51,177 bases of DNA from Bacillota bacterium. GTDB taxonomy: Bacteria > Bacillota > Clostridia > Christensenellales > Pumilibacteraceae. The DNA is taken from contig WRDI01000002.1 of NCBI GenBank assembly GCA_009783515.1, forward strand, positions 1-51,177, given 5' to 3'. Shown here one piece after another: positions 25,437-33,198 of this stretch (positions within the stretch are counted from its first letter, which is position 1; each line of letters starts with the position of its first letter). Both the position numbers and the translations under genes were made by a program. A model generated the notes under the pieces. The model ran no database searches and was not told the DNA's origin. It was given only the letters and a program-made list of their open reading frames with translations.

Positions 25437-25993
25437 ATAATTTAGACGACATAAGGGCGGTAGCGCCCGCGGACGAGGCCAAATGGTATGTTCTTCACAC
25501 CTATTCCGGCTATGAAAATATGGTCAAGGAAAACCTCGAAATGGTTTTTAAAAAGAATAACCTCCTTGACCGTTTGATAGAAATCACCATTCCCGTCGAG
25601 GACGTGGTGGAGGAGAAAGCGGGTAAGCGCAAATTGGTGCAGCGCAGGATGTTCCCTTGCTATGTGCTTATAAAGATGATTTATGACAACAGCATGTGGC
25701 ACATGATTGTCCAGACCCGCGGAGTGACGGGATTTGTGGGCCCTCAAGGGCGCCCGATCCCGTTATCAGAGGAAGAAATCCGCAAAATGCACCTTGAGAA
25801 GGTTGTGGTAACCACCGACTTTAAGGTGGGCGACAGCGTAAAGGTCAACGACGGTCCTTTGGCAGGCTTTGTGGGGGAAATCGATTCTATCGACCCCGCC
25901 GCGGGCAAGGTGAAGGTCGTTGTAAGCATGTTCGGGCGACTCACCCCGGTGGATTTGGAGTTGTTCCAGGTGTCGCGGGTAGAAGAATTTTGA
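25433..25993 (+). CDS. nusG: Transcription factor NusG
   Basis: A 186-residue NusG. The NGN domain (about 15-115, KWYVLHTYSGYENMVKENLE) contacts RNA polymerase; the KOW domain (about 130-180, GDSVKVNDGPLAGFVGEI) links to NusE or Rho. Motifs MFPCYVLIKM and VRGVTGFVG-like (TRGVTGFVGPQGRPIPL) are standard. Translation is coupled to secE by a four-base overlap. A facing tandem array begins four bases after the stop, splitting nusG from rplK, which are normally close. Confidence 0.97.
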   Translation: MNNLDDIRAVAPADEAKWYVLHTYSGYENMVKENLEMVFKKNNLLDRLIEITIPVEDVVEEKAGKRKLVQRRMFPCYVLIKMIYDNSMWHMIVQTRGVTGFVGPQGRPIPLSEEEIRKMHLEKVVVTTDFKVGDSVKVNDGPLAGFVGEIDSIDPAAGKVKVVVSMFGRLTPVDLELFQVSRVEEF

Positions 25994-25996
25994 GAT

Positions 25997-26125
25997 AATG
26001 CGCAATGCTCAATGCGCAATGCTCAATGAAGGACAAATTTTAAGAAATGTGCCGTGCACTGCAATTATTGTACGCTCAAAAAAACGCGACCATCATTGAG
26101 CATTGAACATTGTGCATTGTGCATT
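25997..26125. repeat. Facing arrays (CAATGCGCAATGCTC type) after nusG
   Basis: Left array AATGCGCAATGCTCAATG... (25997-26028) followed by AAGGACAAATTTTAAG. The right array CATTGAGCATTGAACATTG... (26094-26125) faces it. Confidence 0.9.
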
Positions 26126-26216
26126 AAAAAAGGCATAACCGGGAGAACCGCACACAAGGTTCGTTTGTACCGCGATTGTAAATATTAAGGGGAAACCCTC
26201 GTTACAAGGAGAAAAA

Positions 26217-26642
26217 ATGGCAAAAAAAGTAACCGCAGTGATAAAACTGCAACTACCCGCCGGCAAAGCGACTCCGGGACCGCCCGTCGGTTCCTCGCTT
26301 GGCCCGCACGGCGTCAACATCCCGGCATTCACCAAGGATTTTAACGAAAAAACCAAACCGCAAGAGGGCTTAATCATCCCCGTCGTCATCACTGTATATG
26401 CCGACAGGTCCTTTACGTTTATCCTAAAGACCCCGCCCGCCGCCGTGCTTATTAAAAAGGAATGCGGAATCCCCAGCGGCTCGGCAAAGCCGCAGAAGGA
26501 TAAGGTGGCTAAGATAACCAAGGCGCAGGTGCGCGAAATCGCCGCGCTTAAAATGCCCGACCTTAACGCCGCAGACATCGACGCGGCGATCAGTATGGTC
26601 GCGGGTACCGCCCGTAGCATGGGCGTCGTCGTAACGGACTAA
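26217..26642 (+). CDS. rplK: Ribosomal protein L11
   Basis: A 141-residue L11 that binds the GTPase-centre RNA of 23S rRNA. The start [20 protein letters not shown] and the proline-rich hinge [14 protein letters not shown] are diagnostic; the C-terminal RNA-binding domain ends near [26 protein letters not shown]. Ribosome site AAGGAG. It precedes rplA by 12 bases. The leader before it (26140-26205) contains complementary AAGGGGAAACCCT segments and may hold regulatory structure, but I cannot name one. Confidence 0.98.
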   Translation: MAKKVTAVIKLQLPAGKATPGPPVGSSLGPHGVNIPAFTKDFNEKTKPQEGLIIPVVITVYADRSFTFILKTPPAAVLIKKECGIPSGSAKPQKDKVAKITKAQVREIAALKMPDLNAADIDAAISMVAGTARSMGVVVTD

Positions 26643-26654
26643 AAGGAGGGCGAC

Positions 26655-27341
26655 ATGAAACACGGAAAAAAATACAGGGCGTCCCTCACCGAGGTCGACG
26701 TAAAAAAGACGTACGAGCCTACGGAGGCCTTCAAAAACGCTATTGCAACGGCAAAAGCCAAGTTTGACGAAACAATCGAGCTTCACGTAAGACTAGGCGT
26801 TGATCCGAGGCAAGCCGACCAGCAGGTGCGCGGTACGGTGGTGCTCCCCAACGGCACGGGCAAAACGGTGCGCGTGTTGGTAATAGCCAAGGGCGACAAG
26901 GCGGAAGCGGCCGAGAAAGCGGGCGCGGACATCGTGGGAGCCGAGGACATCATCGCAAAAATTCAGACCGAAGGGTTTATGGACTTTGACGTATGTATTA
27001 CCACCCCCGACATGATGGGGCAAATGGGTAAGGTCGCCAAGATTTTGGGTCCCCGCGGGCTTATGCCCTCGCCCAAGTCCGGCACTGTCACGCAGGATTT
27101 GCCGAGAGCCATTGCCGAGACCAAGGCGGGCAAGGTGGAATACCGTTTGGATAAAACTGCGATTATCCACTGTCCGATAGGCAAAAAGTCGTTTGGCGAA
27201 GAAAAACTAAGCGAAAACTTTGCTACGCTGATGGAAGCGATTGTCAAAGCAAAGCCGGCGGCGGCAAAGGGGCAGTATATCAAGAGTGTGACGGCTGCCA
27301 GCAGCATGGGGCCTGGAATCAAAGTACAATACAAAGTATAA
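26655..27341 (+). CDS. rplA: Ribosomal protein L1
   Basis: A 228-residue L1, the stalk protein near the E site and a known autoregulator of rplKA in other bacteria. The start [15 protein letters not shown], the central [19 protein letters not shown] and [16 protein letters not shown] are conserved. Ribosome site AGGAGGG. The L10 leader follows in the 395-base gap before rplJ. Confidence 0.98.
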   Translation: MKHGKKYRASLTEVDVKKTYEPTEAFKNAIATAKAKFDETIELHVRLGVDPRQADQQVRGTVVLPNGTGKTVRVLVIAKGDKAEAAEKAGADIVGAEDIIAKIQTEGFMDFDVCITTPDMMGQMGKVAKILGPRGLMPSPKSGTVTQDLPRAIAETKAGKVEYRLDKTAIIHCPIGKKSFGEEKLSENFATLMEAIVKAKPAAAKGQYIKSVTAASSMGPGIKVQYKV

Positions 27342-27378
27342 AAGTATAAGAGCATAATCTTAACAATAAATTAATAAT

Positions 27379-27440
27379 TCAACCGCAGACAGTAAGTGGT
27401 GTTACACCATAACCTCTGAAAGGGGGCTTACCGAGGTGAA
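27379..27440 (+). promoter_or_regulatory. L10 leader (binding site for the L10-L12 complex)
   Basis: The sequence ACCGCAGACAGTAAGTGG and CTTACCGAGGTG, in the gap between rplA and rplJ, matches the L10 leader of Firmicutes. GTAAG (27392-27396) pairs with CTTAC (27427-27431), enclosing a GGTG/CACC hairpin (27398-27408) and a CCTC/GGGG arm. In known cases L10(L12)4 binds here and represses rplJL. A further GTACC/GGTAC stem (27445-27489) lies downstream. Confidence 0.85.
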
Positions 27441-27569
27441 AAAAGTACCGATCTTTTTGAGTTTGAAACAACTTTTTACGATTTGGTACAAAGCGATTTT
27501 TCGTGTTATTTTTTCAGTCTCGGCGTATTGTCGGGACTGATTTTTATTAAAAACCAACAATAAAGAATC

Positions 27570-27680
27570 TGCCGCAAGGATTGAAAATGATGGATTTTTG
27601 TGGCTGACAAGCGGTTTTGACGACAACGTAGCGGCGCTACGTTTAGGAAAAATAGCGTAGTCAGCCGCAAAAAGACACGA
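27570..27680. repeat. MITE-like hairpin element between L10 leader and rplJ
   Basis: An outer stem GTGGCTGAC (27600-27608) / GTCAGCCGC (27659-27667) encloses GGTTTTGACGACAACGTAGC and the hairpin GTAGC-ggc-GCTAC. Its left side (GCCGCAAGGATTGAAAATGA) and GGTTTTGACGAC resemble the element at 130-262. Confidence 0.5.
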
Positions 27681-27736
27681 AAAGACGCATTTATCAACAC
27701 TTGAAGGCAGATTTAAAAAATTTAAAGGAGGTAAAT

Positions 27737-28228
27737 ATGTCCGAAAAAACTTTACAAGTCAAGCATGAGAAGGTTTCCGAGATTTTGGATAAGGTCAAAC
27801 GCGCCAAGGGTATCACCTTGGTGGATTATCGCGGCATTAGCGTCGCCGACGACACAAAACTCAGAAATGAATTCCGAAAAGAAAAGGTCGAGTACAGGGT
27901 GCTTAAAAACCGCCTGTTGCTTCGCGCCCTTAACGAGGCGGGGCTTACGGGTATGGACAAGGTGTTGGAAGGCCCGACTGCGGTGGCTTTTTCTTATGAC
28001 GACGCGACCACATCCGCCCGCGTGACCTGCGACAACCTAAAAAAGATTCCCAAGCTGTTAGTCAAGGCGGGTATCGTGGAAGGCAAAATTCTTAATGCCG
28101 CCGAGACGGTCGCGGTCTCTGCTATTCCGCCGTTTAACGTGCTTGTGGCGCAGTTATTGGGGCTTTTGACCAATCCCATGCGTTCGCTTGCCGTTGCGGT
28201 CAGCGAAGTGGCGAAGCAACGCGCGTAG
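27737..28228 (+). CDS. rplJ: Ribosomal protein L10
   Basis: A 163-residue L10, the base of the L7/L12 stalk. The N-terminal RNA-binding domain contains GITLVDYRGISVADDTKLR and VLKNRLLLRAL; the C-terminal helix that carries L12 dimers is AQLLGLLTNPMRSLAVAVSE. I start at the ATG at 27737 because AAAGGAGGT lies at 27724-27732; the upstream in-frame TTG at 27701 is rejected. Expression is probably controlled by the L10 leader. A tandem array begins two bases after the stop and separates it from rplL by 270 bases. Confidence 0.97.
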   Translation: MSEKTLQVKHEKVSEILDKVKRAKGITLVDYRGISVADDTKLRNEFRKEKVEYRVLKNRLLLRALNEAGLTGMDKVLEGPTAVAFSYDDATTSARVTCDNLKKIPKLLVKAGIVEGKILNAAETVAVSAIPPFNVLVAQLLGLLTNPMRSLAVAVSEVAKQRA

Positions 28229-28230
28229 GA

Positions 28231-28380
28231 AATGCACAATGCTCAATGCACAATGCACAATGGCGGTCGGATTAGAAAATAGAGAATAGTGAATTTGTTC
28301 GTCGTTGCGATGAGCCCCTTTACAGCGGTTCGTCATTGCGAGGAGCGAGGAACGAGCGACGTGGCAACCCAGCTTAATAT
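28231..28380. repeat. Tandem array and half of a GTCATTGCGAG repeat before rplL
   Basis: AATGCACAATGCTCAATG... (28231-28262) followed by GCGGTCGGATTAG, TAGAGAATAGTGAAT, and then a CGTCATTGCGAGGAGCGAGG unit at about 28331. No gene in this gap. Confidence 0.85.
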
Positions 28381-28498
28381 CACATTATTTGCGGGGTTTC
28401 CGTAAAAAACACAACCAAATCAACTCAAAAAACCAAAACCAAAAAAACAAAAAAAAATAAAACCGCCGTATGGGCGGATAAAAAGGAGATTAACAAAA

Positions 28499-28876
28499 AT
28501 GGCAGATTTAAACAAAATCTTAGAGGAAATCAAGGGCATGAGCGTCCTTGAACTCAACAGTTTAGTGAAGCTGATTGAAAACGAGTTCGGCGTATCGGCC
28601 GCCGCTATGGCAGTTGCCGGTCCCGCCGCGGGAGCCGCAACCGCAGTAGTTGAAGTCGAAGAACAGACTGAATTCAACGTCATTTTGAAGGAAATCGGCG
28701 CCAACAAGATCGCCGTCATCAAAGCGGTCCGCGAGCTTACCAGCCTTGGGCTTTCTGAAGCCAAGGCAGTGGTTGACAACGCCCCGAGTACCCTTAAAGA
28801 GGGCGTCAACAAGGAAACCGCCGAAGCAATCGTCGCCAAGTTTAAGGAGGCGGGCGCGGTCTGCGAGATTAAATAA
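28499..28876 (+). CDS. rplL: Ribosomal protein L7/L12
   Basis: A 125-residue L7/L12 that recruits translation factors. The N-terminal dimerisation part (1-30, [20 protein letters not shown]), an alanine/glycine hinge (about 38-52, with [10 protein letters not shown]) and the factor-binding C-terminal domain ([20 protein letters not shown]) are complete. Ribosome site AAGGAG. A strong terminator follows 52 bases later, so rpoB is not read from this operon. Confidence 0.98.
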   Translation: MADLNKILEEIKGMSVLELNSLVKLIENEFGVSAAAMAVAGPAAGAATAVVEVEEQTEFNVILKEIGANKIAVIKAVRELTSLGLSEAKAVVDNAPSTLKEGVNKETAEAIVAKFKEAGAVCEIK

Positions 28877-28928
28877 CTGGTTTTTCCCATCAAAAATCCA
28901 TAAAAAGGGAATATTTAACCGGTTTTTT

Positions 28929-28977
28929 CTAAGGAAACGAGAAATTTTTCAAGTTTCCTTAGAATTTTTCCGTTTTT
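28929..28977 (+). terminator. rplL terminator
   Basis: Perfect 10-bp stem CTAAGGAAAC / GTTTCCTTAG (28929-28938, 28953-28962) followed by two T-runs. It ends the ribosomal protein operon. Confidence 0.9.
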
Positions 28978-28980
28978 AGC

Positions 28981-29009
28981 TTGACAAATCTTTTGACTTG
29001 GGATATACT
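28981..29009 (+). promoter_or_regulatory. Promoter of the 45-residue membrane protein
   Basis: TTGACA (28981-28986), 17-base spacer, TATACT (29004-29009). It starts four bases after the rplL terminator. Confidence 0.85.
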
Positions 29010-29052
29010 AACAGCGGGTGTATGCGAACATGAATAAGCTGACACAGGGAGT

Positions 29053-29190
29053 ATGATTATGGAAGTATGGATGTATTTACTAGACCCGATTATGATTACG
29101 GCGATTGCTGTGGCGGCGGTGTCGGCGATTGTGCTTTTTGTGGTGGCTTTCAGGATAGGCAGGTCCAAAAAAAAGCGGGACATAGAGTAG
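29053..29190 (+). CDS. 45-residue single-span membrane protein
   Basis: A small open frame: MIMEVWMYLLDPIMITAIAV then a hydrophobic helix to about residue 33 and a basic tail FRIGRSKKKRDIE. It has its own promoter 44 bases upstream, a ribosome site AGGGA, and its own terminator at 29274, so it is very probably a real, independently expressed gene. The positive-inside rule places the C-terminus in the cytoplasm. I do not recognise the family. It may instead start at the ATG of residue 3. The stop TAG is the first base group of a TAGTGACC repeat array. Confidence 0.65.
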   Translation: MIMEVWMYLLDPIMITAIAVAAVSAIVLFVVAFRIGRSKKKRDIE

Positions 29191-29264
29191 TGACCGGTAA
29201 TCGGCGGCCAGTGATCGGGCGAGATTGAGTAGAATTTTATAACGATTGAGTAGAATTTTATAAC
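29188..29264. repeat. Tandem array plus perfect 21-bp duplication
   Basis: TAGTGACCGGTAATCGG and CCAGTGATCGGG units, then GATTGAGTAGAATTTTATAAC twice in tandem (29223-29243 and 29244-29264) with no mismatch. Confidence 0.9.
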
Positions 29265-29273
29265 GCTTGTATA

Positions 29274-29306
29274 AAACCTTTCGTTCAACAAACGGGGGGT
29301 TTTTAT
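29274..29306 (+). terminator. Terminator of the 45-residue protein gene
   Basis: AAACCTTTCGTT / AACGGGGGGTTT: a 12-bp stem with three G-U pairs, a five-base loop and a T-run. Confidence 0.8.
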
Positions 29307-29413
29307 TGATTCTCCTTTATCGTAGTTTTGACCTCCATTGTGCGTTGTACATTATACATTTAATGGCGGTTTTTTTATTCACGATTTGACGCATTACAGC
29401 ATATCACGATTCC

Positions 29414-30712
29414 ATGAGGGTACTCAAATTCGGCGGCACGTCCATGGCGACGTCGCAAAGTATTTCAAACGTAGTGGATATCATACACCGGCAAAACGCC
29501 GACGTGGCAGTGGTGTCCGCGCCGGGCAAACGCTTCACGGGTGACGACAAAACAACAGACCTTTTATTTGATTGTTATGACGCGTTTTTGAAAAGCGGCA
29601 GGTGCGACGTACCGTTTGCAAAGGTTGAAAACAGGATTGTCGAGCTTGCCGAAGGGGTGGGTGTGACGGGCATAAAGCCGTACCTTGACCAAATCCGCCA
29701 CGACATCAACGCGGGCGCGGGGTTTGGGTATACTGTCAGCCGCGGCGAATTTTTGTCCGCCCTCCTTATGCGGCATTTGCTTTCGTGCGAGTTTATCGAC
29801 GCCAAGGAAGTGATTAAGTTTGACATAGCGGGCAAAATCGACTTGGAGTTAAGTTACCAAATGATTGCCGAAAGACTGCGGGGGTGCGGCCGCGCCGTGG
29901 TGCCGGGTTATTATGGCGCGATGCCGGGCGGCGAAATAAAAACATTTACCCGCGGCGGGTCTGACGTGTCGGGCGCTGTTGTCGCGGCGGGGGCGGGCGC
30001 GGTCGAGTACCAAAACTGGACGGACGTGGACGGCGTTTATTTTTGCCCGTTGACTGACATTTGCTCCGTCGTGCCCGCGCTTTCTTATCAGGAAATGCGG
30101 CAAATCGCGTTTTTGGGCGGGAGCGTGTTACACCCCGACAGCCTGCCTCCGCTTATGGAGCGGGGGGTGGAGGTACGGGTCAAAAACACCTTCAACCCTG
30201 CGGCGGCGGGGACGCTTATCACGGGCGCGGAAAAGGCGGAATTTTTACGACTGGAGGCGGCGGGAGGGGAGAATAAGGAGAATAAGACTAAGACGCGGGC
30301 TGAAAGCCTGCCCGTGGCGGTGAGCGGTCTAAGCGGCTTTAAATTGTTGAGTTTTTATTCGGCGGGAAGCTGTGGCGGGGACTACGCCAAAAAGCTGTTC
30401 GATTTGTGCAAGCAGCGGGGGGCGAAGGTTTTTACCGTGGCGTCGGGTGTGGACAGATACGAGGTCGTCCTCAGCGGCGAAACAGGGCGGCTGACGGATT
30501 GCGAAGGAGAACAAGACATCGCAGTTATCACGGTGGTGCGCGGGGATAAAAATTATATTATCCGCCGTATTTGCGAATGGAGCAAAGAGTTTTTGTTTTT
30601 GCAGTGGGCGGGCGAGGGCGGTATAATTTTGGGCGTAAAAAAAGAGGAGATTAACAACTGGCTCCGCTTTTTCTGCGACATGAAATACAGTAATCCTGTC
30701 CGCGAACCGTAA
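29414..30712 (+). CDS. Aspartate kinase
   Basis: A 432-residue aspartokinase, the first step from aspartate to lysine, threonine and methionine. The start VLKFGGTSMA, the serine-rich VVSAPGKR, the FTRGGSDVSGAVVA and NWTDVDGVY segments of the kinase domain, and two C-terminal ACT-like regions (about 300-425) support this. Whether it is the lysine- or threonine-controlled isoform cannot be told, so no symbol is given. The region between kinase and ACT (EAAGGENKENKTKTRAES) is an unusual, low-complexity linker. No clear ribosome site precedes the ATG. It is monocistronic here. Confidence 0.9.
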   Translation: MRVLKFGGTSMATSQSISNVVDIIHRQNADVAVVSAPGKRFTGDDKTTDLLFDCYDAFLKSGRCDVPFAKVENRIVELAEGVGVTGIKPYLDQIRHDINAGAGFGYTVSRGEFLSALLMRHLLSCEFIDAKEVIKFDIAGKIDLELSYQMIAERLRGCGRAVVPGYYGAMPGGEIKTFTRGGSDVSGAVVAAGAGAVEYQNWTDVDGVYFCPLTDICSVVPALSYQEMRQIAFLGGSVLHPDSLPPLMERGVEVRVKNTFNPAAAGTLITGAEKAEFLRLEAAGGENKENKTKTRAESLPVAVSGLSGFKLLSFYSAGSCGGDYAKKLFDLCKQRGAKVFTVASGVDRYEVVLSGETGRLTDCEGEQDIAVITVVRGDKNYIIRRICEWSKEFLFLQWAGEGGIILGVKKEEINNWLRFFCDMKYSNPVREP

Positions 30713-30764
30713 TTGTGGCAGCTTTACGTGTCTTTATTTTTTAAGCCAATCAGCTTTTAACCAG

Positions 30765-31148
30765 TCAGAGCGTCACGAAAGGATAAATATAAACCTTGCC
30801 CAAGAGGGCGATTTGAACTATAATCAGGGCGATCACAATCAGGACGCAGGCGATTGATATAACGATAGAAAAATTCGCGGACATAAACCTTCCGCGCAAA
30901 CGCTGCTTTATCGAAAAAAACAGCCCTAAAAACAAAAAAACGAGGGTGGGATAATGCGTCCACAGCCAGATTTTTACTCCGACGTCAAGGCTCACCCAAA
31001 AGCCCGCCCCCGCCGAAGACGCAAGCAAAAACGCGAGGATACTGCTTGAAAGGCCTATCCCGCCAAAAAGCTTTCCCGAAAAGGTGCTTTTTTTATCCAT
31101 TTCGATAGATTCGGTAACGGATTTTTCTAATTCGTCGATTAGTTTCAT
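30765..31148 (-). CDS. Three-span membrane protein of unknown function
   Basis: A 127-residue protein with a soluble, acidic start (MKLIDELEKSVTESIEMDKK) and three hydrophobic segments (about 29-50, 60-77, 93-120). I do not recognise it. The start is the ATG at 31148; a longer frame upstream would read through the tandem repeat array (encoding LNAQ units) and is rejected. It lies downstream of rpsT on the same strand, but repeats fill the gap. Confidence 0.6.
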   Translation of the reverse strand: MKLIDELEKSVTESIEMDKKSTFSGKLFGGIGLSSSILAFLLASSAGAGFWVSLDVGVKIWLWTHYPTLVFLFLGLFFSIKQRLRGRFMSANFSIVISIACVLIVIALIIVQIALLGKVYIYPFVTL

Positions 31149-31156
31149 AATTATAT

Positions 31157-31291
31157 AATGCTCAATGAAGTTCAAATTTCCAAAACATATACGCAATGAA
31201 CCAAGAAATGCGTACACGTTTTGTGAAATCGCTAAAATTAAAAAGCAACAACGCAATTGCGCATTCAGCATTGCTTGCGCGTTGAGCATTG
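31157..31291. repeat. Facing arrays between rpsT and the 127-residue protein
   Basis: AATGCTCAATG (31157-31167) followed by AAGTTCAAATTTCC, and CAATTGCGCATTCAGCATTGC ... TTGAGCATTGA at 31254-31291 in the opposite sense. Confidence 0.8.
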
Positions 31292-31324
31292 AAAAAAGGG
31301 ACGACCCTACGCCGTCCCCGCCAT

Positions 31325-31990
31325 TTACTTGGTCTTTTCTTCCGCTGCTTTCTTTGCCTTTGGTTTAACCTCGCCCACCGCCGCCTCCTTTTTAGGGGCT
31401 TTTTTCACGGGCTCGTTTTTCTCGCTTTTGGGCTTGTCTTTTTTGGACGCCTTTTTGGGCTCGTCATTTTTGGTTTCGTCATTTTTAAAAACTTTTTTTG
31501 CCGGTTCGTCCTTTTTCTTGGTTTCCTTGGCTGGCTTTTTGGGCTCTTCCTTCTTGCCCTTTGTGGTGTCCTTTACGGGTTTGTCTTTCTTGTCTTTCGC
31601 CGCCGCCTTTTCAGCAGCCTTACGCTGGGTTTCCGCCCTTGCCGCCTCGCGCGCTTCCTTAGCCGCCAGCGCTTTTTGCGCCGCGACCGCCTTGTTGTCC
31701 TTCTTGACTTCGACGGTCACCCTGCCGCTTTGTATGTCCGATAGGCGCGCCGAAACAGCCGCCTTTTTGCGCGCCGCGTTGTTTTTGTGTATCGCGCCTT
31801 TCGCGCAAGCGGAGTCAATGACCGCCACGGTGAGCGGCAGCAACCTTTCGGCCTCTGCGATATTATTTGAATCTATGGCGGCGTCAAATTTCTTTATCGC
31901 CGTCTTGACCTTGCTTATCTGGACACGGTTGTTTTGACGCTTCGCCTCACTGACGAGCACGCGTTTTTTTGCCGATTTAGTGTTGGGCAC
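31325..31990 (-). CDS. rpsT: Ribosomal protein S20 with a long Lys/Ala/Glu-rich tail
   Basis: A 221-residue S20; the usual length is about 87. The S20 core is clear: PNTKSAKKRVLVSEAKRQNN at the start, KTAIKKFDAAI, and the signature KGAIHKNNAARKKA near 67-81. From about residue 90 a highly charged, low-complexity tail of about 130 residues follows, made of KDKKDKPVKDTTKGKK-like and KKAPKKEAAV-like units. The start is GTG at 31990, since GAGGAG precedes it by nine bases; an upstream ATG would add 18 poor residues. The tail is one continuous frame with no frameshift. It is divergent from gpr, a conserved neighbourhood in spore formers. Confidence 0.93.
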   Translation of the reverse strand: MPNTKSAKKRVLVSEAKRQNNRVQISKVKTAIKKFDAAIDSNNIAEAERLLPLTVAVIDSACAKGAIHKNNAARKKAAVSARLSDIQSGRVTVEVKKDNKAVAAQKALAAKEAREAARAETQRKAAEKAAAKDKKDKPVKDTTKGKKEEPKKPAKETKKKDEPAKKVFKNDETKNDEPKKASKKDKPKSEKNEPVKKAPKKEAAVGEVKPKAKKAAEEKTK

Positions 31991-32059
31991 GGTTGAATTC
32001 TCCTCATGCGGCGACATTACAGCCGCCGAAACGATATAATACAATTCTATAACTTACTA

Positions 32060-32088
32060 ATTTTAGCACAAATTTTGTACAAAATCAA
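32060..32088 (-). promoter_or_regulatory. rpsT promoter
   Basis: Minus strand: TTGATT (32088-32083), 17-base spacer, TAAAAT (32065-32060). The leader is about 63 bases. Confidence 0.75.
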
Positions 32089-32144
32089 GTGTTAATGCCC
32101 TCGTTTTGTACATAATCCGCTTTTTTTTACGACAAAATAGTGTT

Positions 32145-33026
32145 ATGGTCACGAAAAATAATAAGACAGGTATAAAACGCGGCGGTGAGGCGCAAAGCAA
32201 GGGTGCAAATACCCTTAATCGTTTGAAAAAAATACGCAGCGATATGGCTATGGAACTGCTGGATTTTGAAGGCTTTGGCACTTATCGCCCCTCTCCCGAC
32301 CCATACGAAGTCAAAAGAAGCGAGATTATCGTCGATAAAAAGCTGTCCAAAAAGATAGGCAAGGCGGAGGGTACTTATATCACGCTTGAGAGCGGCGCTA
32401 TGTCGGCAAGGATTGGCGAAGGGTACGAGCCTTTAAGAATGGCCATTTGCGACGCGATAAAGAAACTTGCGCCAAGAGCCGAAAACGTGCTTGTGGTGTG
32501 TTTGGGCAATCCAAATCTGACGGCGGACGCACTCGGCAGTCGCGTGTTCGAAAATCTGAAAATAACACGGAGCCTGCCGGAGGAAATCAAGCCGCAGATT
32601 ATTCTGTCCGCGCTTTGCCCCAATGTGTTCGGCGCCACGGGGATAGAAAGCTTTGACATCATCAAGGGGGTGGTAGAGCGTATATCCCCGCAGCTTATTA
32701 TAGCCGTGGATAGCCTTGCGTCGGCGGCGGTGGGGCGTATTGCCTCGGCGTTTCAGTTATGCTCGTCGGGGATCACTCCGGGTAGCGGAGTGGCAAATCA
32801 TAGGATTAGGTTGGATAAGTCGTCTTTGGGGGCGGACGTCGTGTCGATAGGCGTGCCGCTTGTGGTTTACGCCTCCACCATCATCGCGGAGGCGGCGGGC
32901 GAAAAGGCGTTAAAAAACGCGGGAGAGGACATCATGAATTTGATTGTGACGCCCAAGGACATAGACGTGCTGGTGGAGAACTGCGCGGAGGTTATTGCGG
33001 CGGGGATAAATCGGGCGTTTGGGTGA
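32145..33026 (+). CDS. gpr: GPR endopeptidase (germination protease)
   Basis: A 293-residue aspartic-type protease that degrades small acid-soluble spore proteins during germination; it is made as a zymogen. Diagnostic segments are IRSDMAMELLDFE (the start of the processed form in relatives), VVCLGNPNLTADALGSRV with one catalytic Asp, and IIAVDSLASAAVGRI with the other. It implies that the organism forms, or once formed, endospores. The extra N-terminal 28 residues are basic and low-complexity. The ribosome site before the ATG at 32145 is poor. No sigma-G promoter could be identified with confidence. Confidence 0.93.
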   Translation: MVTKNNKTGIKRGGEAQSKGANTLNRLKKIRSDMAMELLDFEGFGTYRPSPDPYEVKRSEIIVDKKLSKKIGKAEGTYITLESGAMSARIGEGYEPLRMAICDAIKKLAPRAENVLVVCLGNPNLTADALGSRVFENLKITRSLPEEIKPQIILSALCPNVFGATGIESFDIIKGVVERISPQLIIAVDSLASAAVGRIASAFQLCSSGITPGSGVANHRIRLDKSSLGADVVSIGVPLVVYASTIIAEAAGEKALKNAGEDIMNLIVTPKDIDVLVENCAEVIAAGINRAFG

Positions 33027-33049
33027 GTGTGAAGTTAAGGTCAAATAAT

Positions 33050-33178
33050 AATGCGCAATGCTCAGTGCGCAATGCTCAATGAGGGTCGAAATTCTTCTTA
33101 TGACACTTTGCTTAACCTTCGTGGCACATTATTTAAATTTATCCTTCATTGAGCATTGCGCATTGAGCATTGCGCATT
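33050..33178. repeat. Facing arrays between gpr and murI
   Basis: AATGCGCAATGCTCAGTG... (33050-33081) then AGGGTCGAAATTC; AAATTTATCCTTCATTGAGC... (right array 33147-33178). The right array ends 20 bases before the murI start. Confidence 0.9.
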
Positions 33179-33198
33179 TGAATCGCATATATACTATC

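Noticed and set aside
26093-26620. 175-codon frame antisense to rplK
   Set aside because: Shadow of L11, and it starts inside a tandem repeat array.
31329-31937. 202-codon frame antisense to rpsT
   Set aside because: It is the complement of the lysine-rich S20 tail, which gives an artificial F/L/S-rich sequence.
32089-32144. Sigma-G promoter for gpr
   Set aside because: CATAAT at 32111 is a partial match to a sigma-G -10, but no matching -35 is found at the right distance.
33163-33198. Leaderless promoter for murI
   Set aside because: Candidate hexamers (TTGAGC, CATATA) are poor and come from the repeat array and AT-rich DNA; the geometry of the two clear leaderless cases is not met.
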